Origin: Adiantum capillus-veneris
Lineage: Eukaryota; Streptophyta; Polypodiopsida; Polypodiales; Pteridaceae
Reading direction: 5' to 3'
Assembly: GCA_014529385.2 (NCBI GenBank)
Contig: CM043958.1
Span: 125,837,817 to 125,901,816, forward strand
DNA: 64,000 nt
Every line of letters begins with the position of its first letter. Within the stretch, counting starts at the first letter, position 1. Below are positions 11,835-23,489 of this stretch, one piece after another. The notes beneath the pieces were generated by a model that saw only the letters and a list, made by a program, of their open reading frames with translations, was not told the origin of the DNA and did not search any database. The position numbers and the translations under genes are program-made.

Positions 11835-12106
11835 AGCCACAAATATTGTATTTGAACAATTTTGCTCCGTGCTGTAAAAGCTCTAGCTCTCTAAGTAGCT
11901 TCCATGGTGTGTAACGCTCTTTTCTACTCGCGCTCACATCTTTTGATTGAAAATTCTGAGTTTTCGACTTGCCTCTTCTACCACTCGATTCATTGCGTCA
12001 TTGTATTTATATGCGTCATTACGTCATTGTATTTAATGGTCTTTGCGTCATTGTCTACTCTATTCATTCAATATTAAGTTTAAATATTCGTGTGTTTAAT
12101 GCAGGT

Positions 12107-13420
12107 ATGGATGATGAGGAGTTTCTTTCCTCTTTGTCACCGCAGCAGAGACAGTGGTACGTGGAGCGTCATCGCTCTGGCGCATCATCGCGCGTTCCTA
12201 CACCATCCGCATCTCCCTCTCTTTCGGAGCATTCGGCGCGCTCCGAAGCTTCGGCGTCGACGAGACGAGCGTCACACTCTTCTAGACACCGGCGCTCTAG
12301 TGGTGGCGGTGGCGGTTGTTGTGGGGATTCCGCCACCGATGCCTCCACACCGCCTCGTGTTCGACGAGGCTCTTTACCCTCCCCTTCTTTGCCCGCCCCC
12401 ACACCAGCCACAGCATCGCCGTCTACGCCAGGTTTTGCACGGCTGACTGTTCCTAGAAGCTACACACCTCTACCTACTCCGCCAGGAGCCACCCCACTCG
12501 ACACTCCTCGCTTCGGGGCCCAGACGCCGGTGGAGACACCTGACGTCCGTACCCCCATCGACACGCCGCTAGAGACCCCTGCCGGGACACCCAGGTTCAC
12601 GCGTCACCGGCCAGAGGGCTTGCCTTACTCCGTCGACATCAGCGGCGGCATCATCATGGATGATGACGGCAAGAAGGTGATCTCGCGCATGCGTGGTCTT
12701 TGCTCTCAGCTGTTTAGACACTATATACTAAACAAATGGAGTGAAGTACCAAGTGATTTAAAAAACAGAGTCATCAGCATACTTCATGATGAGTTTCCCG
12801 TTCCAACACGGGATCAGCGCTTCAATGAAGACCTGATGAAGATTCGAATGCGCGAATACTGCAAACACAAGCGTTTCGAAGTGCAAAAAGCAATCAAGAA
12901 TGGGTGGAACAGGCCAGATTGGCTGGCCAAAGAAGATTGGAAGAATGCGAAGAAAGCAGCGCGCGAGAATCCCGACAAGTGGAAGCAACAAAAGGATGCA
13001 GCCAGAGCGCGAGTAGAGGCAGGGAGCTCGCACCACTTGGGGAGCGGTGGATGGGCATCATTTGAGGCCGATTTTGTAAGTCTTTTCACATTGCTCTTTA
13101 TGCATGTTCGATAGTTTAGGGTTTATGAGTTTTTTAGTTCTAACATAATGAAATCTTTGTATGTTTTGACAGTGGTCGATGACAGGACGTGATCCCACAC
13201 CGTACGAGCGCGAGTACGCAGGCAGGAAGGGCTTAAACGCCCTGATGGACATTCTCAGTTCTCGCAGCGGCATGGTTAGTATTAGGGTTTACTCTTTTTT
13301 ATTTTTTGTATTGTTTTATAAATGTCGTTATATGTTTATACTTACTGAAAACTGTCTTATTGTCTTTTTTTGCAGAATCCGACAGATACGCCGCTTGGAC
13401 GCGATGAGACGTCTGATTAG
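12107..13420 (+). CDS. CACTA TNPA-like protein (Transposase_24 type), three exons
   Basis: In CACTA elements the second protein binds subterminal repeats and assists Tnp2. Exons are 12107-13075, 13173-13274 and 13376-13420, joined by GT-AG introns (GTAAGT and GTTAGT donors, TTTGACAG and TTTTTGCAG acceptors), all phase 0. The product is about 371 residues. I chose ATG 12107 because MDDEEFLSSLSPQQRQW starts there, 2 bases after a TTTAATGCAG acceptor, which suggests a 5' UTR intron. Residues about 20-180 are a Ser/Pro/Thr-rich disordered region with TPxxTP repeats. The conserved part follows (SRMRGLCSQLFRHYILNKW, then HDEFPVPTRDQRFNEDLMKI) and a basic NPDKWKQQKDAARARVEAG segment. The last exons encode TGRDPTPYEREYAGRKGLNA. 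No break seen; GC-rich compared with its surroundings. Confidence 0.85.
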
Positions 13421-13737
13421 ACGACGTCAGTTTAGCCGTATCTAGATAGCATTAGTTTAGGGTTTCTCATAGCTTATGTATCATGAGACGGATTTTATAC
13501 GTCTTTTTGAACCATGTATATTATTACATTTGTCACCGCAATTCCTTTTGCCAATCAATTCTTTATGCCTATGATGTTGTACAATTGTCATTATTACATT
13601 TGCCAATCAATTCAGTTTGTCTATGATGTGTACAATTGTCAATTTTGCAAACAATGCGTCTTGTGGGTGACTATTTTGGGTCTATTATTTACCTTTGCAC
13701 TTTTTTTAAAAAGTGAATCAAGTACAATATGGTTGAT
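13421..13737 (+). other. CACTA 3' region, non-coding
   Basis: AT-rich sequence with two diverged direct copies of a block containing ATTACATTTG and CCAATCAATTC (about 13524-13565 and 13591-13620). It probably contains the 3' UTR of the TNPA-like gene. No gene is seen. Confidence 0.45.
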
Positions 13738-13765
13738 GGGTGGCAGGCATTCAATGCCCTGCCAC
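13738..13765. repeat. hairpin in CACTA right end
   Basis: GGTGGCAGGCATT and AATGCCCTGCCACC are inverted copies (one extra C) around a CA loop, immediately before the right subterminal repeats. Confidence 0.75.
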
Positions 13766-13783
13766 CAAAAAAATATTCTCTCA

Positions 13784-13975
13784 GGCGTCGCTATATGCGT
13801 CGCTATTTATGGCTCTGTAGCGTCGCTATATGCGTCGCTATACTCTTCTGTGAGAGCGACGCTTATAGCGTCGCATATAGCGACGCTCTCGTAGCGACGC
13901 TTTTAGCGACGCTTATAGCGACGCCGGGGGTTATAAAAACCCAGTGTATTTCCGTCGCTAAGAGCGTCACAAGAG
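13784..13975. repeat. right subterminal repeats of the CACTA element
   Basis: GCGTCGCTATATGCGTCGCT units run to about 13850, then switch to the reverse-complement orientation (GCGACGCTTATAGCGTCGC and so on) up to about 13925, giving a second large hairpin. The motif is the same as at the left end, as expected for binding sites of one element-encoded protein. Confidence 0.85.
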
Positions 13976-14126
13976 TACATAACCTCTTGTAGTGTTTTTT
14001 TCAAATTTGAAAAAATAATTCCCTCCTATATATATATTTCTGTAAGTTTCAAGAACTTTAAATACCCTTCTGTTGAACTCACGTGATAGGTTACATTTTT
14101 ATTAGGTGCCTCCCCGGGGCCACCTC

Positions 14127-14701
14127 AAGAACCAACTATTGAAGACCTACCAGAGATTGAGGACCAAGAAGAGGTATTGTAACCCGAGTTTATTCTAAGA
14201 CATGAAGACAAGGTACTAAGAGGCGCTAAGACTATTGGATGATAACTTCTTAAGTTTAATAATTATCCTTTTGAAGATACTAGATGGATTCAAGCATACA
14301 ACTAAAGGATAACCTAAACCTTGTCAATGCTTACAATGCTTCCCTAGAGTAAGCAAATGTACAAATGTTTAAAATGAACAAAGTTTTTGTCTTATAAGAC
14401 CCTCTTTTTCTTTATTGTGCACAAAAATTAAGTAGTATGAATGCTTAGATCAAGTTTGTGGAGACGACGTCTCCCAAACACCAAGTAGAGCTTGTCACTC
14501 TACTATGGAAGATTGATAGGACTAATGTGCAGACATGCTTGCGGGCAGCTTAGGATATCAAGTGCCAAATGGATTAGTCATCCATTCTGGAACGATGTTG
14601 TAGGGTAACATAGGGATCCTCTACCCGTTAGAAAAAGGACTAATGAATATGCTTTATCCTCTCTACCCCATAGTGGAGGACGACTATGATTTCAAGAGAG
14701 A
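14127..14701 (+). mobile_element. Gypsy G2 copy 1, end of integrase and 3' untranslated region
   Basis: Sequence resumes the G2 reading after the nested insertion and parallels 48146-48720 of the second copy block by block: GAAGACAAGGTACTA, CCTTGTCAATGCTTACAATG, TATTGTGCACAAA, GACGACGTCTC. A purine-rich stretch TTTCAAGAGAGA just before 14702 is a reasonable polypurine tract. Confidence 0.8.
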
Positions 14702-16292
14702 TGTAATGTCATAATAACTAATATCTAATTCTCCTAAATGATTTTCTCATGTTAAACTGATCATTTAATATGGGAAAGTGCCACGGGAGAAAAAGCTAGA
14801 ATATTGGTTAAGCTAGCAGACCGTCCATAGTAGGGATCCAAAGGAGGGAAAATAGGGATCCAAGGAAGGGCCATCTGCAAAAGAGAAATGTGCAACAATG
14901 GGCTTAAAAGACCCTAAGTTTCAGCCCATTAAGACTTCCAAAATGCTAAGGTTCCAAAATTCAAAGGTTGTGTCCAAAGGTCAAAAGCCTAGGAAAATTC
15001 TTGTGTGTGCTCAAAAATTCTTCATGCATCCCTACATAGGAGGGGGCGAGCCCTAGAAGTAGCAGATGAGAGAGAACCACACACACACACTCACAAGCTC
15101 CTTTACACAAAGGGAAACAGGGACACATGTTAGCTCCCTATCCCAAATGCCCACAAGGTGTACTCAAATCCTATTGGATGGCTATGGAGATGGACCAATG
15201 AGAATTAGGCTAGAGTAAATCTAGTTTAATTAATTTAAAAACACTTAATAAAAGAACCAATAAGAATTAAGCTCTCTAGAAGACTATTGGATAGTCTCCC
15301 AAGGGGTCCAATGAGCATTCAGCAGCCCAATGGCTTGCCTGATTCCTATTGTCCAAGAGACAATAGGGGTCGAATGAGAGTTTAGTTGCATTAATTAACC
15401 ACCTAAAGCTCTCACAAAAGGGGAAAGGGGAAAACATGCCAGAAGGCTATCACTTATGCTCCTTAAATCCAATTGGCTAAGCCTAGAGAGGTCCAATGGG
15501 GTGGTAGCATGAGCAAATAGCAAGAAGGGTCGACCAAGAGAGAGAGGGGGATGAACTTTCAAAGGCATTATCACACACACTCACACACAAGATCATGTGT
15601 GAATCAAGAAGACTCTCTCTCTCTCCTTCTCAAGCTTGAATGGAGAGCTTATCGCCTACTCCAAGCTTATGAGAAGGGAGGCCTACACCAACAACTCTTG
15701 GCTTTGTGATGGAAATCCAACTAAGAGCCACTCTTCAATGCATGCTCATCTCCTCTACCGTGCTAATTACTAAGCTATGCTATGCGAATATGAGTGATTA
15801 TGTGAGGAGATGTACATATTTCTCGTAAGACTACTCCTTCCTCTCAATCTACTCTCATACCCCGCTAGCTCTCACCATCTTTGAAGGTGTGTGAGGTCTT
15901 GGGTCTGAGACCGTGAGGGAATTGATGTTGTGTTTTATAAGTGTTTTGCTTAGTGCTTGAAGTTTCCATCTTCATTGCACTAGCTAGTATTGAAAGAACA
16001 CAAAGAGTTGTATTGTAAATGTCTCTCTTGATGGGAGAAACCATAATACAAAGCCTTTTGGAGGGGGGACCGGCTCCATGCAAATCCGGTCCGCAACTGT
16101 TGTCAACAGCTTAATTTCTCTCTCTTTTGAAGTATTGTTCATGCTATCTAGCTAGGTGTTATCCTTCATGTTTCTCTCTCCACCCAAGCACTCTTGTTAT
16201 TCTCATTAATTAGGAATCTATTCTAATGAAATGCTCACTATGTTCATGCTATTTTTTTCTACACACAAGTTATTAGGCCATTAAATGTTACA
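14702..16292 (+). repeat. Gypsy G2 copy 1, 3' LTR
   Basis: Starts TGTAATGTCATAA directly after the purine tract and ends near TTACA at 16292, so the ends form the short inverted repeat TGTAA...TTACA. It aligns end to end with 48721-50338 of the second copy (for example GATTTTCTCAT, TTAAACTGAT, CATAATACAAA, GTATTGTTCATGC), although the internal parts are quite diverged. No 5' LTR partner is in the window. Boundaries are good to a few bases because both copies stop resembling each other at the same place. Confidence 0.7.
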
Positions 16293-17034
16293 CTGCAAAG
16301 AAGAGCATACAATTGTGTATTTGATCAAGCTTTGGATGATGAAAATTATAATGATCAGAAGCAAGAAAACAATTAGTGATGGGAATCTCCTTATACTTGA
16401 AAGGGAAGTATGCCGAATACTTTTCCATGCCTCTTGTAGCACTCTTCTTTGCTTTTTGGACCTCATTCTCTAAGAGATCAGGCTCCACAAACCTTAATAA
16501 GGGTTGATTGCTTGTGTCCTTTGATCTCAGAATGGCTTTATCTACATCTGCAACACCAGCTGTTGTAACACTCCTAGCCTTTTTAGTTGTGGTCTTCTTA
16601 TTTGATTTCTTATTCTTCACTTGCTTGCCTTTTAAAGCAATAATAATTGCATCTTGTAGACTTTCTGCAGTGATATCACATAGATCTTCATTAACATCCT
16701 AACCTCATGAAAACAGTGTCTCTTCCTTGTCTTTAATCATTTTTTCAATGACATAGGAATTTGCCAATAGATGGTACTCAGTATTTCTAGGTTTCCCAAT
16801 GTTAATGCACTCAATGTCAGGATGTCCTTCAACTGTTGAAACACTTGCAGAGACTACCTACCCTAGATCATCAAATCTATTCGCATCTTTGTTACTAGCC
16901 ACAAAGACATACACTTTAGGAAATTGTGCACCTTGCACTCCATAAATGTCTAAGTACCATTTTCTCTTATCATCACTTGCAAAGTCAACATTAATAGGAA
17001 CCGTCACAGATTTTTGTTTTTGAACCATTTTTTC
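16293..17034 (-). pseudogene. remnant of an unrecognised gene, 3' end cut by the G2 LTR
   Basis: Reading the minus strand from an ATG at 17034 gives one frame (MVQKQKSVTVPINVDF, then KRKWYLDIYGVQGAQFPKVY, VFVASNKDANRFDDLG) that continues for about 247 codons with only three in-frame stops (16860-16858 and two near 16700). Frame retention over this length shows it was coding. The later part is basic (KGKQVKNKKSNKKTTTKK) and then has KYSAYFPFKYKEIP. The frame stops being meaningful where the LTR begins at 16292. I recognise no family. The acidic/basic low-complexity middle suggests a nuclear or nucleic-acid-binding protein, which is speculation. Confidence 0.55.
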
Positions 17035-17299
17035 CATGAAATCAAAGAAAACACAAATAACTAGTTAGGATCTATAATGACACATTGAATGTAATAATGG
17101 TTTGAAAGCATATAAAACTTAATTGACACATAACATTTTAATTACACTCTTCAAGACTTTTAGATTCTAAAACTAAATATTTATCCAATTTAAACATTTG
17201 ATAACCAAAGTAGGTGTATCCTAGATCCCATAAGTCATCTAGAATAATTTTTCAAGGTAGGTTAACTTGAATCCTTTAAAATAAACCATTTGAAATAAA

Positions 17300-18394
17300 T
17301 TTTTAAGATTATATCTATCTTAGATCCACCACTTGGCCATTCTAATCAACCCTTGAAAGGTGGGTGCATCAAAGATCCACCACTTGACCATTCTAAGCAA
17401 GTCTTTGAAAGGTGGGCACAATTGTTGGTGTATATTAGATCCATCACATTGAATCTTCAAATAAAGTATGTAGGATAGGTAGATACTAGATTCTCTATTT
17501 GGCCATTCTAGTCAATTCTTGGAAGGTGGGTGCGTCCAAGATCCACCACTTGGCTATTCTAACTAGGTCTTCCAAGGTGGATGCAATGGTTGGTTTCTCC
17601 TATATCCACCAACTTCTCATTTTAAACAAATTATGTGTAATATGCACACCTTAGATCCACTACCTGACCATTCTAACCAAGTCTTGAAGGTGGCTACAAT
17701 TCAGATCCACCACTTGGCCATTCTAAGAATGTCTTGCAAGGTGGATGCAATGGTTGGTTCCTCCTACATCCACCAACTTCTTATTCTAAACAAAGTGTGT
17801 GCAAGATGTAGACCTTAGATCCACCACTTGGCCATTCTAACCAAGTTTTGAAGATGGCTACAATTCAGATCCACCACTTGGCCATTCTAAGCATGTCTTA
17901 CAAGGTAGATGCAATGGTTGTTTCTCCTACATCCACCAACTTCCTATTCTAAAGTGTCTGCAATATGTAGACCTTAGATCCACCACCTGGCCATTCTAAC
18001 CAAGTTTTGAAGGTGGCTACAATTAAGATCCACCACTTGGTCATTCTAAACAAATCTTACAAGGTGGATGCAATTGTTGGTTTCTCTTACATCCACCGAC
18101 TTCCCATTTTAAACAATGTGTGTGCAATATGTCCTTAGATCCACCACTTGGCCATTCTAACAAAGTATTGGTAGGTTGGTACATCCACGATCCAAATATT
18201 GGTAGGTGGGTGCATCCATCATTCACCACTTGGTCATTCTAACCATGTCTTAAAGCTAGGTGTATTCAACACTTGGACATCATAAGACTTGTAATTTTAC
18301 ACAAATTTTGTAGGATGAGTAGACCCTAGATCCACCACTTGTCCATTCACATTAAGATGTGGAAAGTATGTGCATCAAAGATCCACGAATCAGT
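17300..18394. repeat. tandem array A, first part (about 160-bp units)
   Basis: Units of roughly 160 bp contain GATCCACCACTTGGCCATTC twice plus TGGTTGGTTTCTCCTACATC and GTAGACCTTAGATCC; comparable points fall at about 17645, 17807 and 17967. The core CCACTTGGCC lies on the plus strand. Units are diverged, so this is an old array. Small frames inside are repeat artefacts. Confidence 0.85.
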
Positions 18395-20505
18395 CATCCT
18401 AGAGCAAGCTTAACAAAGACATTTGTATCAACACTTTTGATCCGTCGTTTTTCAATGCGAAGTAAAACGGAATCACCTTCCTTAAATTGGTGTGCCTTGT
18501 GGTTCTTGTTAACATGTTTACTGTAAAGCTCTTGTGAGTGCTTAATTGCAGAATGCATACTTGCATAAACATCATGAAAGTCAGCAATGAAATCATCAGC
18601 GGCGGCGGCGGCAGGCACAACATTAGAAAGACATGAAGTAGGGGTAGGAAGAGAGTGACCATATACAACTTCAAATGGAGATTTACCTGTCGTAGTGTGA
18701 GTGGTGTTGTTGTATGCAAATTGTAGAATATGCAGGTAATCATCCCATTTCTTAGGTTGAGAAGAAACATAAGCTTTTAACAAATCAATGATAGGGCAAT
18801 TTATGACTTCGGTTTCACCATTAGATTCAGGATGGAATGCAGAACTCAAATCAAGTGTAGTGCCAAGATTTTCAAACACAGTAGTCCAGAAGGCACTACA
18901 GAATTTCAAATCTCGATCAGAAATAATGAATTTAATTAGGCAAACCATGATGTGGGAAAACAGTCTTAAGAAACAAAAGTGCAGCTTGATGTGTTGTGAG
19001 TGTTTTCTTACAAGGAATGAAATACGCTTGTTTAGAAAAATGGTCAATAACAGTCCAAATCGTGTCATGCTTGTGCACTGTGAGTGGGAAACCAGTAACA
19101 AAATCCATTGAAATATGTTTCCAAGGTCTTTCAGGAATGGGGAGAGGGTGTAAAAGTCCCAATTTCTTACATGTTGTTGTTTTGATCTTTTGGCAAATCA
19201 AACAAGTTGAAACATACTGTTTAACATCAATTCTCATAGTAGGCCAATAAAAATCACGACATAAATTTTGAAAAGTTGCAACAAATCCTCTATGTCCAAC
19301 ATAGGGTGGTTTGTGAAATTCTTCAATAATGAATGTACGAAAAGGTTTAGTCACACACAATTTTTGTCTGAAATAAAGGAAGTTTTCTTGAATAGTGTCT
19401 TCGATAAATGTGTGCACAGAATTGTCAAGCATATGTAACCATGTCGTTTTGAAGTCATTATCATGTGCATAAGTGTCAGGCATAGTGTCAAATGAAGTTC
19501 TCGTAATGGTTGATAGATTATTAAGTGAGGGTCTTCTACTCGAAGCATCAACTACAATGTTTTCTTTACCAGGCTGGTATTGAATGTTGGGTTGAAAACT
19601 TTGAATAAAAGCGGCCCACTTAATATGTCTATCATCTATTGAGGGTTGAGAAAGTAAGTATTTGATACTTTGTTGATCAGTTTTAATAATCAAGTCAATA
19701 CCCATTACATAGTGTTTCTAAATTTTCAATGCATGTACCACAAACAATCAATTCTTTATCAGAAGTACTGAACTTTGTTTCAAAAAGTTTGAATTTACGA
19801 CTTTCAAAAGCAAGTGGATGGCTGTCTTGCATAAGGACTTCACCGATACCTTTTCCACTAGGATCATTGACTACAACAAAGAATGGTCTTTCAAAATCAG
19901 GCAGTTGCAATACATGTATATTAGTCAAAGCATGTTTAAGTGCATTAAATGAGCTTTCTTGTAAATCAGTCCATTCATAAGGTGTATTTTTCTTCAACAG
20001 GAGAGTCAAATAATGTGACTTGTAAGCAAAGTTACAAACAAATTTCCTGTAGTAGCTACTAAGTCCAATGAAAGAACCTAGCTCATGCAAATTTTTGGGT
20101 CTAGGCTATGATTGAATGGCTCTGAATGGCTTCAATTTTCTTGGGGTCTACATGTATTCCCTTACCCGATACAATGTGTCCCAAATATTCAATTTTAAAT
20201 TGAAAAAATGAATTATTTTCAGGATTCAAGTACAAGTGATTTTGTGCAAGCAACTCAATACACATGTTAAGTTCTCTTTATGCTCTTTTTCAGATTTATT
20301 GAATACCAGAATGTCATCAAAAAATACAATCACAAAATCTTAATGGTTAATGAAAATTCTGTTGATCATGCGTGTGAATGTGGTTGGTGCATTTGTCAAA
20401 CCAAATGGCATGACAAAAAAATTCATAGTGTCCCGTTTATGTTCTGAAAGCAGTTTTGTATACACCATGTTCAAACATTTTGACTTGATGATACCCTGAT
20501 TTCAA
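18395..20505 (-). pseudogene. internal Gypsy pol fragment without LTRs, embedded in array A
   Basis: On the minus strand the piece starts abruptly in RT at LKSGYHQVKMFEHGVYKTAF (about 20502), has MPFGLTNAP and the catalytic FFDDILVF, then the RT/RNase H region (ERPFFVVVNDPSGKGIGEVL at about 19890) and the integrase zinc-binding block (HRGFVATFQNLCRDFYWP, CLICQKIK). The integrase core follows (MDFVTGFP, SDRDLKFCSAFW, NGETEVIN) and the piece ends in HQFKEGDSVLLRIEKRRIK. Stops and shifts lie near 20457, 20280, 20090, 19700 and 18930. Array sequence resumes on both sides (TTGAAATGTGGATCCAATTG at about 20506), so the fragment was embedded without either LTR. Confidence 0.85.
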
Positions 20506-23335
20506 GGTTTGAAATGTGGATCCAATTGTTGGTGTCTCTTAGATCCACCACCTTGCAATTTTCAAATAAAGTGCATGAAATAGGTAGACCTAAAATTCCC
20601 TAGTGGGCCATTCTAACCAAGCCTTGGAGTGTGAGTGCATCCAAGATCCAACACTTGGCCATTCTAGCCAAGTTTTGGAATGTGGGTGCAATGTTTGGCG
20701 TCTCCTAAATCCTCCAATTTACAAATTTCAACAAAGTGTGTGAAAAAGATAGACCTTAAATATACCACTTAGCCATTCTAGCCAATTCTTGAAGGTGGGT
20801 GCATCCAAGATCCACCACTTGGCCATTCTAACCATGTCTTGTAAGGTGGATACAATGATTAGTTTCTCCTATATCCACCAGCTTCTCATTTTAAACAAAA
20901 TCTGTATGTAGACCTTAGATCCACCACCTAGCCATTCTAACCTAGTCTTGAAGGTAGTTGCAATTAAGATCCACCACTTGGACATTCTAACCAAATTTTG
21001 CAAGGTGGATGCAATGGTTGGTTTCTCCTATGTCCACCATCTATCAATTCTAAATAGTGTTTATAGGAAAGATAGACCATAGATCCACCACTTTGCCATT
21101 CTAACCAAGTATTGGTAGGTGGGTGTAGACCGTAGATCCACCACTTGGCCATTCTAACCATGTCTTAAAGTTAGGTGCATTCAACACTTGGCTATCATGA
21201 CACTTGTATTTTTACACAAAGTTTGTGGGATGAGTAGATCCTAGATCAACCACTTGGCTACTTATACTAAGAATTGGGGAGTAGGTCAAAGATCCACCAC
21301 TCGGCCATTATAACCAAGGCTTGAAATGTGGATCCAATTGTTGGTGTCTCCTGTATCCACCACCTTGCAATTTCAAAAAAATTGTGTGAAATAGGTAGAC
21401 CTTAGATTGCCCAGTAGTCCATTTTAACACAGTCCTAGAGGGTGAATGCATTCAAGATTCAGCATTTGGTCATTCTAGCCAAGTTTTGGAAGGTGGGTGC
21501 AATGGTTGGCATCTTCTAAATCCTTCAATTTACAAATTTCAAAAAAGTGTGTAAGAAAGGTAGACCTTAGATCCTTAGCCATTCTAACCAATTCCTAAAG
21601 GTGGGTGCATCCAAGATCCACCACTTGGCCATTCTAACCAAATTTTTCAAGGTGGCTACAATGGTTGGTTTCTCCTACATCCACCAACTTCCCATTTTAA
21701 ACAAAGTGTATGCAATATGGAGACCTTAGATCCACCACCTGGCCATTCTAACCAAGTCTTGAAGGTGGCTACAATTTAGATCCACCACTTGGCCATTCTA
21801 ACCTAATCTTGCAAGGTGGATGCAATGGTTGGTCTCTCCTACGTCCACCATCTATCAATTTTAAGTATTATTTGTAGGAAAGATAGACCATATATCCACC
21901 ACTTGGCCATTCTAACCATGTCTTAAAAATAGGTGCATTCAATACTTGGCCATCATAAGACTTGTACTTTTACACAAATTTTGTGGAATGAGTAGATCCT
22001 AGATCCACCACTTGGCTATTGTAATGAAGGCTTGAAATGTGGATCCAATTGTTGGTGTCTCCTAGATCTACCACCTTGCAATCTCAAATAAAGTGTGTGA
22101 AATAGGTAGACCTTAGATTCCCCAGTGGGCCATTCTAACCAAATCCTAAAGGGTGAGTGTATCCAAGATCCAACAGCTGGCCATTCAAGCCAAGTTTTGG
22201 AAGGTGGGTGCAATGGTTGGTGTCTTCTAAATCCTCCAATTTACAACTTTCAACAAAGTGTGTAGGAAAGGTAGACCTTAGATATTTAGCCATTCTAGCC
22301 AGTTCCTGAAGGTGGGTGTATCCAAGATCCACCACTTGGACATTCTAACCAGATTTTTCAAGGTGGATGCAATGGTTGGTTTCTCTTACATCCACGAGCT
22401 TCCTATTTTTCAAGGTGAGTGCATCCAAGATCCACCACTTGGCCATTCTAACCAGATTTTTTAAGGTGGATGCAATGGTTGGTTTCTTGTACATCCACCA
22501 ACTTCTTATTTTAAACTAAGTGTGTGCAATATATAGACATTAGATCCACCACTGGGCCATTCTAACCAAGGCTTGAAGGTGGCTACAATTGAGATCCACC
22601 ACATGGCCATTCTAACCAAATCTTTCAAGGTGGATGCAATGGTTGGTTTCTCCTACGTCCACCATCTATCAATAATTAGTGTTTATAGGAAAGTAGACCA
22701 TAGATCCACCACTTGGCCATTCTAGCCAAGTATTGGTAGGTGGGTGTAGACCATAGATCCACCACTTGGCCATTCTAACCATGTCTTAAAGTTAGGTGCA
22801 TTCAACACTTAGCCATCATAACACTTGTAATTTTACACAATGTTTGTGGGATGAGTAGATCCTAGATCTACCACTTGGCCATTTAGGCTAAGAATTGGGA
22901 AGTAGGTGCATCAAAGATCCACCACTTGGCCATTATAACAAAGTCTTGAAACTTGGATCCACCAACTGTTGGTGTCTCCTACATTCACCACCTTGCAATC
23001 TCAGATAAAGTGTGTGAAATAGGTAGACCTTAGATTCCCTAGTGGGCCATTGTAACCAGCTCTAGAGGGTGAATGCATCCAAGATCCAACAGTTGGCCAT
23101 TCAAGCCAAGTTTTGGAAGGTGGGTGTAATGGTTGGTGCCTTGTAAATCCTCCATTTTTCAACTTTCAACAAAGTGTGTAAGAAAGGTAGATTTTAGATC
23201 TTCTCTATCCACCACTTTTCCATTCTTAGCACTCTTTCCGTGACCTTAGATCCACCACTTGGCCATTCTAACCAAGTGTTGGAAGGTAGATGCAATGGCT
23301 GGTGTCTTCTAGATCCACCTCATTGGAATTTTGAA
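20506..23335. repeat. tandem array A, second part
   Basis: Continues the same unit family as 17300-18394, with GATCCACCACTTGGCCATTC, GGTGGATGCAATGGTTGG, GTGTGTGAAATAGGTAGACC and a variant sub-unit containing AAATCCTCCAATTTAC. A higher-order pattern is visible: the block starting TTGAAATGTGGATCCAATTG recurs at about 20506, 21311 and 22031. The consensus core CCACTTGGCCATTCTAACCA is on the plus strand throughout. Confidence 0.85.
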
Positions 23336-23489
23336 CAAAGAGAATTCAAACTTCCCATGCAAATTCAAATTTTTCCTCTCGAATCCAAATTTTCCTAGCT
23401 AAATTCAAATTACCAAGCTTGCATACCAATTGTCAAGTGTTGCTTATCAAGAGAAGCAAGGGCTAGGTCGTGCAATAATTCACCTTGGA

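Larger units (their letters stand above)
6858..13994 (+). mobile_element. CACTA (EnSpm) DNA transposon, nearly complete
   Basis: The left end begins CACTACAAAAGG (6858) and the right end finishes CCTCTTGTAGTG (13994), a perfect-but-one terminal inverted repeat of the CACTA type. The flanking trinucleotides are TTT on both sides, fitting the 3-bp target duplication of this superfamily, although TTT is low in information. Inside are subterminal GCGACGCT repeats at both ends, a Tnp2 transposase gene and a TNPA/Transposase_24-like gene, both on the plus strand and in the order usual for plant CACTA elements. The element is 7137 bp and sits inside the 6733-14118 element. Confidence 0.93.
6733..14118. 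mobile_element. small inverted-terminus (foldback or MITE-like) element, split by a CACTA transposon
   Basis: GCCACCTC occurs at 6725-6732 and again at 14119-14126. Removing one copy and everything between restores the G2 reading found at 48 kb, so this is an 8-bp target duplication. Just inside, the left end (GGGGGGTTCACTATGTG, then CCATATCACGTGCGTTCAG) matches the reverse complement of the right end (GGGGAGGCACCTAATA, then CCTATCACGTGAGTTCAA), an imperfect inverted repeat of about 45 bp. Without the CACTA the element is only about 245 bp and codes for nothing. An 8-bp duplication suits hAT or Mutator-like groups; I cannot name the family. Confidence 0.7.

Noticed and set aside
12169-12446. 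Alternative frames on both strands across the TNPA-like Ser/Pro region
   Set aside because: Shadows of the real frame in GC-rich sequence; the plus-strand frame with proper exon joins explains the region.
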